Source: Myxococcales bacterium (GTDB lineage: Bacteria; Myxococcota_A; UBA9160; SMWR01). Taken from it: a stretch of 18,120 nt of DNA. Under the pieces are notes generated by a model. That model saw only the letters and a list, made by a program, of their open reading frames with translations, was not told where the DNA came from and did not search any database. The first letter of the stretch is position 1. Each line of letters begins with the position of its first letter. The stretch is from the NCBI GenBank assembly GCA_022572485.1, contig JACZVU010000039.1:1-18120 (forward strand), in the 5' to 3' direction. Of the stretch, positions 7,961-14,670 are shown in pieces. The position numbers and the translations under genes are program-made.

Positions 7961-9688
7961 GTGCGCTGGTCGCAACTCTTCATCCCGACGTTGCGCGACG
8001 ACCCGGCCGATGCCGAAGCCATCAGCCACAAACTCCTGCTGCGAGCGGGCTTCGTCCGTCAGCTCATGGCGGGCGTCTACTCGCTGCTCCCGCTCGGTTT
8101 TCGCGTCTGTCAGAAGATCGAGAAGATCGCGCGTGCAGAAATGAACGGCATTGGAGCCCAGGAGTTTCTGCTGCCGTCCATACAGCCCGCAGATCTCTGG
8201 CAGCGCAGCGGGCGGTGGGAGACGATGGGCGAAGAGATGTTCCGGCTAACGGACCGGAAAGGCGCCGACATCGGGCTCGGAATGACTTGCGAAGAGGTTT
8301 TTGCATCGCTGGCCGCCGAGCTGCGCAGCTACAAACAACTCCCGCAGATCTGGTTTCAGATTCAGAAGAAGTATCGCGACGAGCCGCGCCCGAAATCCGG
8401 CGTGCTTCGCGTCCGCGAGTTCACGATGAAAGATTCCTATTCTCTCGACATCGATGCCGAGGGAATCGACGCTGCCTTCCAGCGCCACTTCGAGGCGTAC
8501 CGGCGGATTTTTTCGCGTTGCGGGCTCGAAACCCTCGCCGTCGAAGCGTCTTCGGGATCGATGGGCGGATCCGAATCTGTCGAATTCATGGTTGCGAGTG
8601 ACGCTGGCGAAGATTGGGTGGCCTCTTGCGCGGCGTGTGGTTACGCGGCCAACATCGAGAAAGCCCAGTCGCAGGTGGTGTCGGTCGAGAATCTGCCCGG
8701 CTTGGGTGTGCCCGAAGAGTTCGCCACGCCCGGCGTGCGCACGATCGAAGACCTTGCGGCTTTCGATGGCGGGGCGCCCGCAGAGCATCAGATCAAGACG
8801 CTGGTCGTCGTGCTGGACGGCGAGACCGTACTCGTGCTGATGCGCGGCGACCAGCCGCTTTCGGAGCAGAAACTCCAGGACGCGACCGCTGCGACCGAGT
8901 TGCGCCACGCATCCGATCAAGAGATTCAGCATTCGCTGGGTGCGTCCGCGGGGAGCCTCGGGGCGGTTGGTGTCACGGATTGCCGGATCCTGGCCGACCT
9001 CGCACTGCGCGGTCGCTCGGCAATGGTGACGGGCGCCAATCGCAACGGATTTCACCTCCGCGGTGTGGATCTCGAGCGAGACATTCCGAGCGCGGAGTGG
9101 CTCGACCTGCGAGAAGTCCAGGCCGGCGAAGCTTGTCAGCTTTGCGACGCGCCCCTCGAGGTGCGCAAGGCCATTGAGGTCGGCCATATCTTCAAGCTCG
9201 GCACCCGCTACAGCGAGGCGTTCGGAGCGGTGGTTCAAGACGAGAACGGGAAGTCGCGCCCGATCATCATGGGCTCCTACGGGATCGGTATCGAGCGTGC
9301 CATGGCCGCTGTCGTGGAGAGCCGGCACGACGAGGCGGGGATGATCTGGCCCATTTCGATCGCGCCCTTCGAGGTGGTGGTCACGGTCATCAATCCCAAG
9401 AATGCGACGGCCGCCGACGCGGGAGGCTCCCTCTATGACGCGCTCGTCGCAGAGGGCATCGACGTCTTGCTCGACGACCGCGACGAGCGGCCCGGTGTCA
9501 AATTCAACGACGCCGACCTGATCGGAATCCCTTATCGGATCACCGTGGGCCCCAAAGGGCTCGCGGAGGGAATTGTCGAGATCACGGAACGGCGCAGTCG
9601 CAAGTCGCGCAATGTCGCCGTCGAGAAAGCCGCCTCGACGATCGCCGAGGTGGTCCTCGAAGAGCGCGCTTCGAGATCCGGCGTTTGA
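7961..9688 (+). CDS. proS: Prolyl-tRNA synthetase (bacterial type with editing domain)
   Basis: Class II aminoacyl-tRNA synthetase charging tRNA-Pro, cytoplasmic. The 575 residues compare with 572 in E. coli. Class II motif 2 is at 138-163 ([10 protein letters not shown] then [15 protein letters not shown]). The INS/YbaK-like editing insertion lies at about 225-405 and retains Lys279 in HQIKTLVVV, the lysine needed for deacylating Ala-tRNA-Pro in E. coli. Motif 3 is at 438-449 ([12 protein letters not shown]), and the C-terminal anticodon-binding domain runs from about 468 (PFEVVV...[13 protein letters not shown]). Paired cysteines CAAC (223-226) and CQLC (392-395) flank the insertion and might bind zinc. 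The GTG start at 7961 has GGAGG at 7950-7954. It is 90 bp behind the aminotransferase on the same strand and directly followed by an intergenic repeat. Confidence 0.97.
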   Translation: MRWSQLFIPTLRDDPADAEAISHKLLLRAGFVRQLMAGVYSLLPLGFRVCQKIEKIARAEMNGIGAQEFLLPSIQPADLWQRSGRWETMGEEMFRLTDRKGADIGLGMTCEEVFASLAAELRSYKQLPQIWFQIQKKYRDEPRPKSGVLRVREFTMKDSYSLDIDAEGIDAAFQRHFEAYRRIFSRCGLETLAVEASSGSMGGSESVEFMVASDAGEDWVASCAACGYAANIEKAQSQVVSVENLPGLGVPEEFATPGVRTIEDLAAFDGGAPAEHQIKTLVVVLDGETVLVLMRGDQPLSEQKLQDATAATELRHASDQEIQHSLGASAGSLGAVGVTDCRILADLALRGRSAMVTGANRNGFHLRGVDLERDIPSAEWLDLREVQAGEACQLCDAPLEVRKAIEVGHIFKLGTRYSEAFGAVVQDENGKSRPIIMGSYGIGIERAMAAVVESRHDEAGMIWPISIAPFEVVVTVINPKNATAADAGGSLYDALVAEGIDVLLDDRDERPGVKFNDADLIGIPYRITVGPKGLAEGIVEITERRSRKSRNVAVEKAASTIAEVVLEERASRSGV

Positions 9689-9690
9689 AT

Positions 9691-9780
9691 TTCGGATTGG
9701 CTGGCGAATCCTTCGGATTGGCTGGCGAATCCTTCGGATTCGCTTGCGGCGACGGGACCCGTTCGGTCCCGTCTGGGTGT
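9691..9780 (+). repeat. Intergenic double-hairpin element, copy 3, with internal 21-bp tandem duplication
   Basis: Best-preserved plus-strand copy, starting 2 bp after the proS stop. Two exact 21-bp direct repeats (9691-9711 and 9712-9732) multiply the first half of hairpin 1. The complete hairpin 1 is at 9725-9743 (GCGAATCC/GGATTCGC, 8 bp, loop TTC), then linker TTGCGGC. Hairpin 2 is at 9751-9773 (GACGGGACC/GGTCCCGTC, 9 bp, loop CGTTC), then closing TGG. No T-run follows. It could stabilise or end the proS transcript. Confidence 0.85.
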
Positions 9781-9869
9781 AGCCCCTTGGCCCCGCACGC
9801 CTTCGAGCTTCAAGGCCCGCCTGGCGGGGTTCGCGCATATCCCGCGCGAAACAGCCGCTCATTTGTTTT

Positions 9870-9945
9870 GATTTGCAGCTAAGCTGGATCGCCGACGAAC
9901 CCCGCGCAAGGCGGCGGTCGAGTCGGAGCGAATCAACTGCAAATC
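9870..9945. promoter_or_regulatory. Spaced inverted repeat upstream of the PuuD-like gene
   Basis: GATTTGCAG at 9870-9878 and its exact complement CTGCAAATC at 9937-9945 lie 58 bp apart, the second arm immediately before the ribosome site GAGGGGGA (9946-9953). It could be a long-range RNA hairpin or a pair of protein half-sites in the leader. A 9-bp match at this spacing may also be chance. Confidence 0.35.
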
Positions 9946-9960
9946 GAGGGGGAACGGGCG

Positions 9961-10671
9961 ATGGAAGAGGTCATTTACTTCCTACTCCGGTGGTTCCACT
10001 TGCTGGCTGGGATCACTTGGATCGGGATTCTTTATTATTTCAACTTCATCCAGACCCCGTTCTTCGGCACCGATCTCGGCGGTGCAGCCAAAGGCGCGAT
10101 GACGCGGGGGCTCGTGCCCAAGGCACTCTGGTGGTTTCGCTGGGGCGCGATGTTCACCTTTGTGACTGGCGTTTTGATCCTCTTGATGAAACTGGGCCAC
10201 GACGGAATACCGATCTCGAGTGGTTACATGACCCGCATCCTGACCGGCGGGCTGATGGGCACCCTGATGTGGGCGAACGTGTGGTTCGTGATCTGGCCCG
10301 CCCAGCAGGTCGTGATTGCGAATGCGAACAATGTTGCCGGAGGTGGACAGGCGGACCCGGCAGCTGCGGCGCGCGCGGCGCGCGCGGGGTTGGCCTCACG
10401 CACCAACACCCTGTTTTCGATCCCGATGCTCTTCTTCATGACTGCGGCGACCCACTTTCCGTCGCTAACCGCTTCGCTGGACGTAGGTGGCGGACAGCTC
10501 GGACTGTATTGGATCATCGCGCTGGTGGTGATCGTTGCCGTCGAAGCCGGCGCGCTGATGGGCCCGGGGCTACCGACCCAGAAACCGTTGGCTTCCGTGA
10601 AGGGCACGATCCACATGGGCTTCGTCCTGACGATCGCGCTCTTCGCGCTTCAGTTCTTCTTGCTTCATTGA
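9961..10671 (+). CDS. PuuD-type membrane protein (urate oxidase N-terminal family), lacking the cytochrome domain
   Basis: 236-residue integral membrane protein with six or seven hydrophobic segments: about 4-29, 57-76, 94-117, 150-163, 181-200 and 217-235. It resembles the membrane domain of PuuD, a bacterial urate hydroxylase whose full form carries a C-terminal cytochrome c. Matching features are LLRWFHLLAGITWIG (His13), ALWWFRWGAMFTF, NVWFVIWPAQQ, and RTNTLFSIPMLFFMTAATHFP (His165), plus His218 in the last segment. His13, His165 and His218 are candidate metal or heme contacts. The protein ends right after the membrane part, so no heme c site is present here; a small cytochrome c is encoded convergently 79 bp away. 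There are no purine-catabolism genes in the window, so urate as substrate is unproven. The ATG has the strong ribosome site GAGGGGGA (9946-9953). Confidence 0.75.
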   Translation: MEEVIYFLLRWFHLLAGITWIGILYYFNFIQTPFFGTDLGGAAKGAMTRGLVPKALWWFRWGAMFTFVTGVLILLMKLGHDGIPISSGYMTRILTGGLMGTLMWANVWFVIWPAQQVVIANANNVAGGGQADPAAAARAARAGLASRTNTLFSIPMLFFMTAATHFPSLTASLDVGGGQLGLYWIIALVVIVAVEAGALMGPGLPTQKPLASVKGTIHMGFVLTIALFALQFFLLH

Positions 10672-10672
10672 T

Positions 10673-10728
10673 CGGTGCATCCTTCGGGTTCACTTTGCGG
10701 CGACGGGATCTGTTGGGTCCCGTCGGGC
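10673..10728 (+). repeat. Intergenic double-hairpin element, copy 4
   Basis: It starts at the stop codon of the PuuD-like gene. Hairpin 1 at 10676-10692 is imperfect (TGCATCC/GGGTTCA, one mismatch, one G-T pair). The linker CTTTGCGGC is conserved. Hairpin 2 at 10702-10724 keeps nine pairs (GACGGGATC/GGTCCCGTC with one G-T pair), loop TGTTG. Confidence 0.75.
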
Positions 10729-10736
10729 GGCGCGGG

Positions 10737-10762
10737 CCGAGGGGCTGATTTCAGCCCCTCGG
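10737..10762. terminator. Possible bidirectional hairpin between convergent genes
   Basis: CCGAGGGGCTGA and TCAGCCCCTCGG form a 12-bp perfect palindrome around TT. It lies between the ends of the PuuD-like gene and the cytochrome gene and contains the cytochrome stop codon (10751-10753). No T-run is seen on either strand, so factor-independent termination is uncertain; it may serve RNA 3'-end stability. Confidence 0.5.
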
Positions 10763-11095
10763 ATTCGCGAGAAACGCCGCGATGTCATCGAGGTTCGGCT
10801 TCAGATATTCGAGCCGAGGCATTTGTTGCGTATTTCGCTTCGGCGTGTAGTCGGCCGGATATTCGCCGCGCAAGAGCTTCGCTTCGAGCAGTTCGCGGCT
10901 GGCGCTCGCAATGTCGGGCCCCAGCGTACCCGCTTGATTCGGATCTGCGTTGTGGCAGACGACGCAGATATTCCGGTAGATCTTCTTGCCTCGAGCGACC
11001 ACCGGGTCGCCCGATTCGTCTGCCTCGCCCGCGCATGCCATCGCAACAATTGCAATCAGGGCCAAGCCGAGCCTTCTGTTGTCGCGTCGCAGCAA
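10751..11095 (-). CDS. Small class I cytochrome c, exported
   Basis: 114-residue monoheme cytochrome c. The N-terminus LRRDNRRLGLALIAIVAMAC is an export signal; Cys21 could be a lipoprotein anchor, though the lipobox (A-M-A-C) is weak and ordinary signal-peptidase cleavage is possible. The heme site CVVCH is at 44-48, and Met92 in NTQQMPRL is the probable distal ligand. A C-terminal helix ends LDDIAAFLAN. The open frame extends upstream to 11902, but that extension runs through repeat DNA and the opposite-strand gene. The TTG at 11093-11095 is chosen because GAAGGA lies six bases upstream and the signal peptide begins there. It is convergent with the PuuD-like gene and divergent from the phosphatidyltransferase gene. 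It could be an electron carrier for the neighbouring membrane protein. Confidence 0.8.
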   Translation of the reverse strand: MLRRDNRRLGLALIAIVAMACAGEADESGDPVVARGKKIYRNICVVCHNADPNQAGTLGPDIASASRELLEAKLLRGEYPADYTPKRNTQQMPRLEYLKPNLDDIAAFLANPRG

Positions 11096-11101
11096 TCGAT
11101 T

Positions 11102-11107
11102 TCCTTC
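11102..11107 (-). promoter_or_regulatory. Ribosome binding site fixing the TTG start of the cytochrome c gene
   Basis: GAAGGA on the minus strand, six bases before TTG at 11095. No in-frame ATG or GTG gives a plausible signal peptide, so this site decides the start. Confidence 0.65.
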
Positions 11108-11133
11108 GCCAGAGGCGTTGCAAGGTAGCGCCT

Positions 11134-11190
11134 CGGCGGCGAATCCTTCGGATTCGCGTGCTGCGCCGGGACCTGCTCGGTCCCGTCTGG
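11134..11190 (+). repeat. Intergenic double-hairpin element, copy 5
   Basis: It lies between the divergent starts of the cytochrome c and phosphatidyltransferase genes. Hairpin 1 at 11139-11157 is identical to copy 3 (8-bp stem, loop TTC). The linker is GTGCTGC, and hairpin 2 at 11165-11187 is GCCGGGACC/GGTCCCGTC with one mismatch and loop TGCTC. Here it cannot be a 3' terminator for either neighbour; it lies in the leader/promoter region. Confidence 0.8.
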
Positions 11191-11230
11191 ACGCAGAGTT
11201 CTGAGTTGAAAATCGAGTACAGTTGACACC

Positions 11231-11791
11231 ATGCAGGCCAGAGGCTCGTGGCTGACCCGTGGGAATGCGCTCACCTGTATTCGCCTCGCTGCTGCGCCGG
11301 CCCTGGTGGTTGCGATCGCCGCCGATGCGGCCTGGGCGGCGACCGCGGTGTTTGCGCTCGCGGTGGCCAGCGACGTCGCCGATGGCATCGTGGCGCGTCG
11401 CTTCGATGAACAGTCTGGGCTCGGCCGTCTGATCGATCACGCCGCCGATGCGGTCTTCGTTACCGCGGGGGCTGCGGCGCTCGCCCATGCTCGTGTTCTT
11501 CCATCGCTGCTCCCCACGCTGATCGCTGTCTCCTTTCTCCAGTATGCACTCGACGCGAAGATCACGAAGGTGTCCGGTCCGCGCCCGAGCACTTTGGGTC
11601 GCTGGAATGGGATCGCCTACTACGTGATCGTCGCGATCCCGATCGTCCGAGACGCGCTCGGAATCGGCTGGCCGGGAGCGCTGCTGATCATGGCGCTCGC
11701 TTGGTTGTTGATCGGCTCGACGCTCGTGTCGATGGGAGACCGTCTGATCGAGAGCCGAATTCGCGTCGCCTTGCGAACTCCGGATTGCTAG
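11231..11791 (+). CDS. CDP-alcohol phosphatidyltransferase family membrane protein
   Basis: 186-residue inner-membrane enzyme that transfers a phosphatidyl group from a CDP-alcohol lipid to an alcohol acceptor. The full catalytic signature D-x2-D-G-x2-A-R-x8-G-x3-D-x3-D is present: Asp48, Asp51, Gly52, Ala55, Arg56, Gly65, Asp69, Asp73. Upstream TRGNALTCIRLAAAPAL (9-25) matches the usual PgsA-like opening. About six hydrophobic segments follow (15-32, 36-48, 72-88, 91-107, 128-144, 147-167). The acceptor (glycerol phosphate, inositol phosphate, serine and so on) cannot be decided, and the gene is isolated from other lipid genes. The ATG at 11231 lacks a clear ribosome site. TTGACA directly before it (11223-11228) is too close to be its -35 box unless the true start is further in. 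Confidence 0.88.
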   Translation: MQARGSWLTRGNALTCIRLAAAPALVVAIAADAAWAATAVFALAVASDVADGIVARRFDEQSGLGRLIDHAADAVFVTAGAAALAHARVLPSLLPTLIAVSFLQYALDAKITKVSGPRPSTLGRWNGIAYYVIVAIPIVRDALGIGWPGALLIMALAWLLIGSTLVSMGDRLIESRIRVALRTPDC

Positions 11792-11815
11792 GAGCGCGAC
11801 CCCAGAATGGGATTG

Positions 11816-11851
11816 CGCGTCGCCGAAAGTGAATCCAAAGGATTCACCAGC
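11816..11851 (-). repeat. Intergenic double-hairpin element, copy 7 (5' half only, reverse orientation)
   Basis: It contains hairpin 1 (GTGAATCC/GGATTCAC) and the linker but no second hairpin. Bases 11818-11851 are an exact 34-bp direct copy of 11873-11906, indicating recent duplication. Confidence 0.8.
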
Positions 11852-11906
11852 CAGGCGGAGCCGAACAGGCTCCGTCGCCGAAAGTGAATCCAAAGGATTC
11901 ACCAGC
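11851..11906 (-). repeat. Intergenic double-hairpin element, copy 6 (reverse orientation)
   Basis: Full copy read on the minus strand. Hairpin 1 is GTGAATCC/GGATTCAC with loop TTT; hairpin 2 is GGAGCC/GGCTCC around TGTTC; it closes with GCCTGG. Compared with copy 3, both arms of each stem have changed together (GCGAATCC to GTGAATCC with GGATTCGC to GGATTCAC; GGGACC to GGAGCC with GGTCCC to GGCTCC). That is covariation supporting a structured element. It lies between the convergent phosphatidyltransferase and membrane-protein genes. Confidence 0.88.
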
Positions 11907-11978
11907 TAGAGAACTTCGCAATTCTGGGTGACGCGCCTCTCCGTTGGAAGCCGGTGTTACCCTATTCTGCGCGGTTCT

Positions 11979-12944
11979 CTAGGCAAAGAGTTCCCGGTTC
12001 GCGCGCTTCAAGAAGAGCAGGCCGATCGTCGCGTTGAAGAAGATGAAGAAGTTGTGCTGGACGAGGCCAAATGCGGCCATTTCGGCAGCGTGGTCGGGAA
12101 AGAGGCTCACCCAGAGCAGGATCGCAACCGCGCGCATGGGGCCTGGCATCGCGGCGCCGAAGAAGATCACCGGTAAATAGCCGAGCATTTCCAGATAGCT
12201 CACTTCCACACCGAATAATCTCAGAGCAGTGGTGTAGACGACTACCGCGCTGAGTAGGGCGGGCGAGCGCAGCAGTACGATGACTCCGTATTGCCAGAGT
12301 TTTGCGCTGCGGAAAGCGTGCAGGATCTGGCGATTGCGAACCGTGCTGCGCGGAACGATGGCGCCGCCAAAGTAGAGCAGCCAGAGCGCAAGGAAGCCGG
12401 TGGCCCCGGCCGCGATCCAGGGAATCCAGTGGAAGATTTCCGGGAAGCGATCTCCGCCGATCGAAACACCCACGAGTGCCCATGCGAGCAGGTGGTAGAA
12501 CTCGCAGAACATGATGAAGAGCATGCTAGACCCCACCTGCCAAGCGGGGACGCGGTCTCGGCGGTTGAGGTAGAGAGCCATCGCGCCCTTGCCGATCTGC
12601 TCGTTGAGGATCGAGAGAATGTAGGTGCAACCGCGGATCGGGAGGATGTCGACGTATCGAACCCGGGTGTTGAACCAATTGACGACGCGCCATACCACGA
12701 GTGAGTCGATCAGAAAAAAGAACGCCGAGTAGGGGATCATCAGCGCGAGCCATCGCCCCCAGCTCACATGGGCGAATACCGCCAACAGAAATTCTACTGC
12801 GGTCTGCTCTTCGCGCGCGGCCTGCGCGTGGATCCGGCCGTAGAGGTGCGCGAAACACGCGACGGTGATCAGGAACGGCAGCGCGCGTTGCCAGAGTGGA
12901 GCCTTCGGCCGATCGCTGAGGTGGGTCGCGGTGGTGTCACCCAT
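11979..12944 (-). CDS. Polytopic membrane protein, possibly flippase-like (LPG-synthase TM/UPF0104-like)
   Basis: 321-residue integral membrane protein with about seven to eight hydrophobic segments: near 21-38, 55-68, 70-90, 138-160, 172-192, 214-236, 243-275 and 290-310. The pattern of a long polar loop with NEQIGKGAMALYLNRRDRVP after the third segment, followed by a helix with FCEFYHLLAWALVG, resembles the flippase-like transmembrane region of lysylphosphatidylglycerol synthases. I cannot confirm that, and function is unknown. An upstream in-frame TTG at 12953 exists, but GGGAGG at 12954-12959 is well spaced only for the ATG at 12942-12944, which is therefore used. It starts 17 bp after the epimerase stop, forming the last gene of a three-gene operon. 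Confidence 0.65.
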   Translation of the reverse strand: MGDTTATHLSDRPKAPLWQRALPFLITVACFAHLYGRIHAQAAREEQTAVEFLLAVFAHVSWGRWLALMIPYSAFFFLIDSLVVWRVVNWFNTRVRYVDILPIRGCTYILSILNEQIGKGAMALYLNRRDRVPAWQVGSSMLFIMFCEFYHLLAWALVGVSIGGDRFPEIFHWIPWIAAGATGFLALWLLYFGGAIVPRSTVRNRQILHAFRSAKLWQYGVIVLLRSPALLSAVVVYTTALRLFGVEVSYLEMLGYLPVIFFGAAMPGPMRAVAILLWVSLFPDHAAEMAAFGLVQHNFFIFFNATIGLLFLKRANRELFA

Positions 12945-12953
12945 GTTCCGCAA

Positions 12954-12959
12954 CCTCCC
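12954..12959 (-). promoter_or_regulatory. Ribosome binding site deciding the membrane-protein start
   Basis: GGGAGG on the minus strand abuts a TTG codon but lies nine bases before ATG at 12944, so the ATG is the likely start. Confidence 0.6.
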
Positions 12960-12961
12960 GT

Positions 12962-13933
12962 TTACCCCGCGTTTCGGGCATCGGCCTGTGGGCCCACACA
13001 GCGCCGCAGGGTTTCGTCGAGTGGAGTCAACGCGATGCCGAGTTTCCGTCGAGCGGGTTCGGGGTCGATGTCATCGCCGGACAGGATGACCTCGAGCGCC
13101 GATTTCGTGAACGGTGGATTGGCGAGAAAGCGCTCCGCGAGGCCCGCGGCAAACTTGACCAGGCCTGCTGGGATCGACACTATGAGGGGTCGGCGCCCGT
13201 ATAGCCGTGCGGCGCGCTCGATGAATTCGCGCTGGGTCAGAGACTCCGGCCCCGCGAGGTCGAGGGCCAAGTCGTCCAGGTCGTCTCGTTCGAGGCCTGC
13301 GGCGATGGCTTCGACGACGTCGCCCACGTAGATGGGCTGGGTTTGAAAACGACCACCCGCCGCCAGAGGGAGCACGCGTGCGAGTGCTTCCCGGCGGACG
13401 ATGTTCGCGGTGGCGTCTCCCGGGCCGATCACCATCGGGACGCGCAGGATCAGTGCGGGCGCTTTCGCGTTGAGCAGGATCTGCTCGGCGCGCCCCTTCG
13501 AGGCGAGACACGTGTTGGCGGACTTCGGGTCGCTGCCGAGAATGCTCAGGTAGACGACGCGCCGCAGGCCCGCCATCGCCGCTGCATCCGCCATCGCCTG
13601 GGTCGATGCTTCGTGCGCGTCTTGATAGCGGTTGTTCGAGTCTTCTTTGAGGATTCCCACCAGGTGTACTGCGTAACAACAATTGCGAGCGGCCTCCGCG
13701 AGTTCTCCAGCGTTGCGGTAGTCGACGATGGAAATCTCGGGCCGGGATTCCATCGGCAAATTCTCGAGTGTCTCCGCGGCCCACTTGGAACGGACGACCG
13801 CTCGCACAGCCACTCGCGGATTCGAGCGCGCCAAGCGCTCGATCAGGCGCCGGCCGATCTGGCCGTTTGCGCCCGTCACGAGCACGCGCGCTACATCGCC
13901 TTGCGCGTCCGATGGGTTCGATGGCTGATTCAC
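12962..13933 (-). CDS. NAD(P)-binding SDR epimerase/dehydratase (NmrA/NDUFA9-like)
   Basis: 323-residue Rossmann-fold protein. The nucleotide-binding GxxGxxG motif is GANGQIG at 21-27 behind strand ARVLVT. VYLSILG at 127-133 and SKGRAEQ at 145-151 match the atypical SDR group that includes NmrA-like and complex I NDUFA9-like proteins. The catalytic YxxxK reads CLASK, with Cys142 where Tyr is expected and Lys146 kept, so classical oxidoreductase activity is doubtful. VPMVIGPGD and IYVGDVVEAI are further family segments. The open frame extends upstream to 14101 inside the aldolase gene; the GTG at 13931-13933 is chosen because it overlaps the aldolase stop as GTGA and starts just before the Rossmann strand. 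Middle gene of the operon. Confidence 0.85.
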   Translation of the reverse strand: MNQPSNPSDAQGDVARVLVTGANGQIGRRLIERLARSNPRVAVRAVVRSKWAAETLENLPMESRPEISIVDYRNAGELAEAARNCCYAVHLVGILKEDSNNRYQDAHEASTQAMADAAAMAGLRRVVYLSILGSDPKSANTCLASKGRAEQILLNAKAPALILRVPMVIGPGDATANIVRREALARVLPLAAGGRFQTQPIYVGDVVEAIAAGLERDDLDDLALDLAGPESLTQREFIERAARLYGRRPLIVSIPAGLVKFAAGLAERFLANPPFTKSALEVILSGDDIDPEPARRKLGIALTPLDETLRRCVGPQADARNAG

Positions 13934-14670
13934 GTCTTGTAGGAAGGGTCGATCCGGTCGAGTCGCCGTCGGATGGCCTTCCACTCGAGCGCTCCGTCGA
14001 GCCCTTCCGGCCCGCCAGCAGCAGCCGTGCGATCGATCGCGTCGGATTCTGGGACGATCCACTCGGCGCCCGAAGCCACGACATCGGCCTGCACCTTGCA
14101 CGCGATCTCGAGATTGTAGAGCGCCGTGAACGCAGCGCCGACGTTGGTGCCGCAGCTGAGCAGGCCGTGGTTGTAGAGGATCATCGCGATGTTGTTCGGA
14201 CCCAGATCAGCGGTGAGGCGTTCGCACGCACCGTCGGTGGTCTGCATGTCCCACTCGTGATAGCCGATGTGGTCACGGAGAAACATCGCCTGTTGGGTCA
14301 GCGGAAGCAGCCCGCACTTCATGCACGAAACGACCATGCCTGCGCGGGTGTGGCTGTGCAGCACCCAATTTACATCCGGCCGCGCGAGCAACACGCTGCT
14401 GTGGATCGGATGACCGGCCTCGTTTACCGGGTGATCGCCGCGCAACACTTGTCCGTCGAAACCGACTGCGATCAGATTGGATGCAGTGATCTCTTCGAAG
14501 AGCAGCCCGTAGGGGTTGATGAGATAACAGTCTTTGTCGGTCGGGTGCCGGGCCGAGATGTGGGTGTAGATGAAGTCTGTCCATCCGAATTGAACGAACG
14601 CCCGATAACAGGCCGCCAGATCGCAGCGGACGCTCCACTCCGCATCGCTGAAGTCAGATGAACTTCCCAT
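13930..14670 (-). CDS. Class II aldolase/adducin family protein
   Basis: 246-residue zinc-dependent aldolase-fold protein, cytoplasmic. Metal ligands typical of the family are present: His105 and His107 in LHSHTRAG, and His168 in LYNHGLLSCG. THISARHP (36-43), INPYGLLFEEITASNL (51-66) and NEAGHPIH (83-90) complete the signature. Members include fuculose-phosphate aldolase, ribulose-phosphate epimerase and many uncharacterised proteins; the diverged C-terminus (from about 195) gives no substrate. The ATG at 14668-14670 has the strong ribosome site AGGAGGG (14674-14680). Its stop overlaps the epimerase start by four bases, so the two are translationally coupled. It heads the operon with a 318-bp divergent region upstream. 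Confidence 0.9.
   Translation of the reverse strand: MGSSSDFSDAEWSVRCDLAACYRAFVQFGWTDFIYTHISARHPTDKDCYLINPYGLLFEEITASNLIAVGFDGQVLRGDHPVNEAGHPIHSSVLLARPDVNWVLHSHTRAGMVVSCMKCGLLPLTQQAMFLRDHIGYHEWDMQTTDGACERLTADLGPNNIAMILYNHGLLSCGTNVGAAFTALYNLEIACKVQADVVASGAEWIVPESDAIDRTAAAGGPEGLDGALEWKAIRRRLDRIDPSYKT

Noticed and set aside
8246..9862. Long 538-residue minus-strand open frame opposite proS
   Set aside because: It is the antisense shadow of a clearly identified prolyl-tRNA synthetase in GC-rich DNA; it has no recognisable domain and an Arg/His/Asp-rich composition.
9873..10748. Plus-strand 291-residue open frame over the PuuD-like gene
   Set aside because: Arg/Asp/Gly-rich out-of-frame reading of the membrane protein that runs into repeat copy 4; no ribosome site.
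11223..11228. TTGACA as a -35 promoter box for the phosphatidyltransferase gene
   Set aside because: It lies 2 bp before the ATG, too close to drive that start, and no matching -10 hexamer is visible downstream before coding sequence.
11096..11902. Minus-strand open frame extending the cytochrome c protein to 383 residues
   Set aside because: The extension runs through two repeat copies and the opposite-strand phosphatidyltransferase gene; a ribosome site plus signal peptide place the start at 11095.
9691..11906. CRISPR array as an explanation for the repeated sequences
   Set aside because: Copies are dispersed between genes, imperfect, in both orientations and without regular spacers or cas genes.
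13934..14101. N-terminal extension of the SDR epimerase inside the aldolase gene
   Set aside because: The extension is low-complexity Arg-rich sequence overlapping the aldolase. The GTGA overlap and the Rossmann start support 13933.
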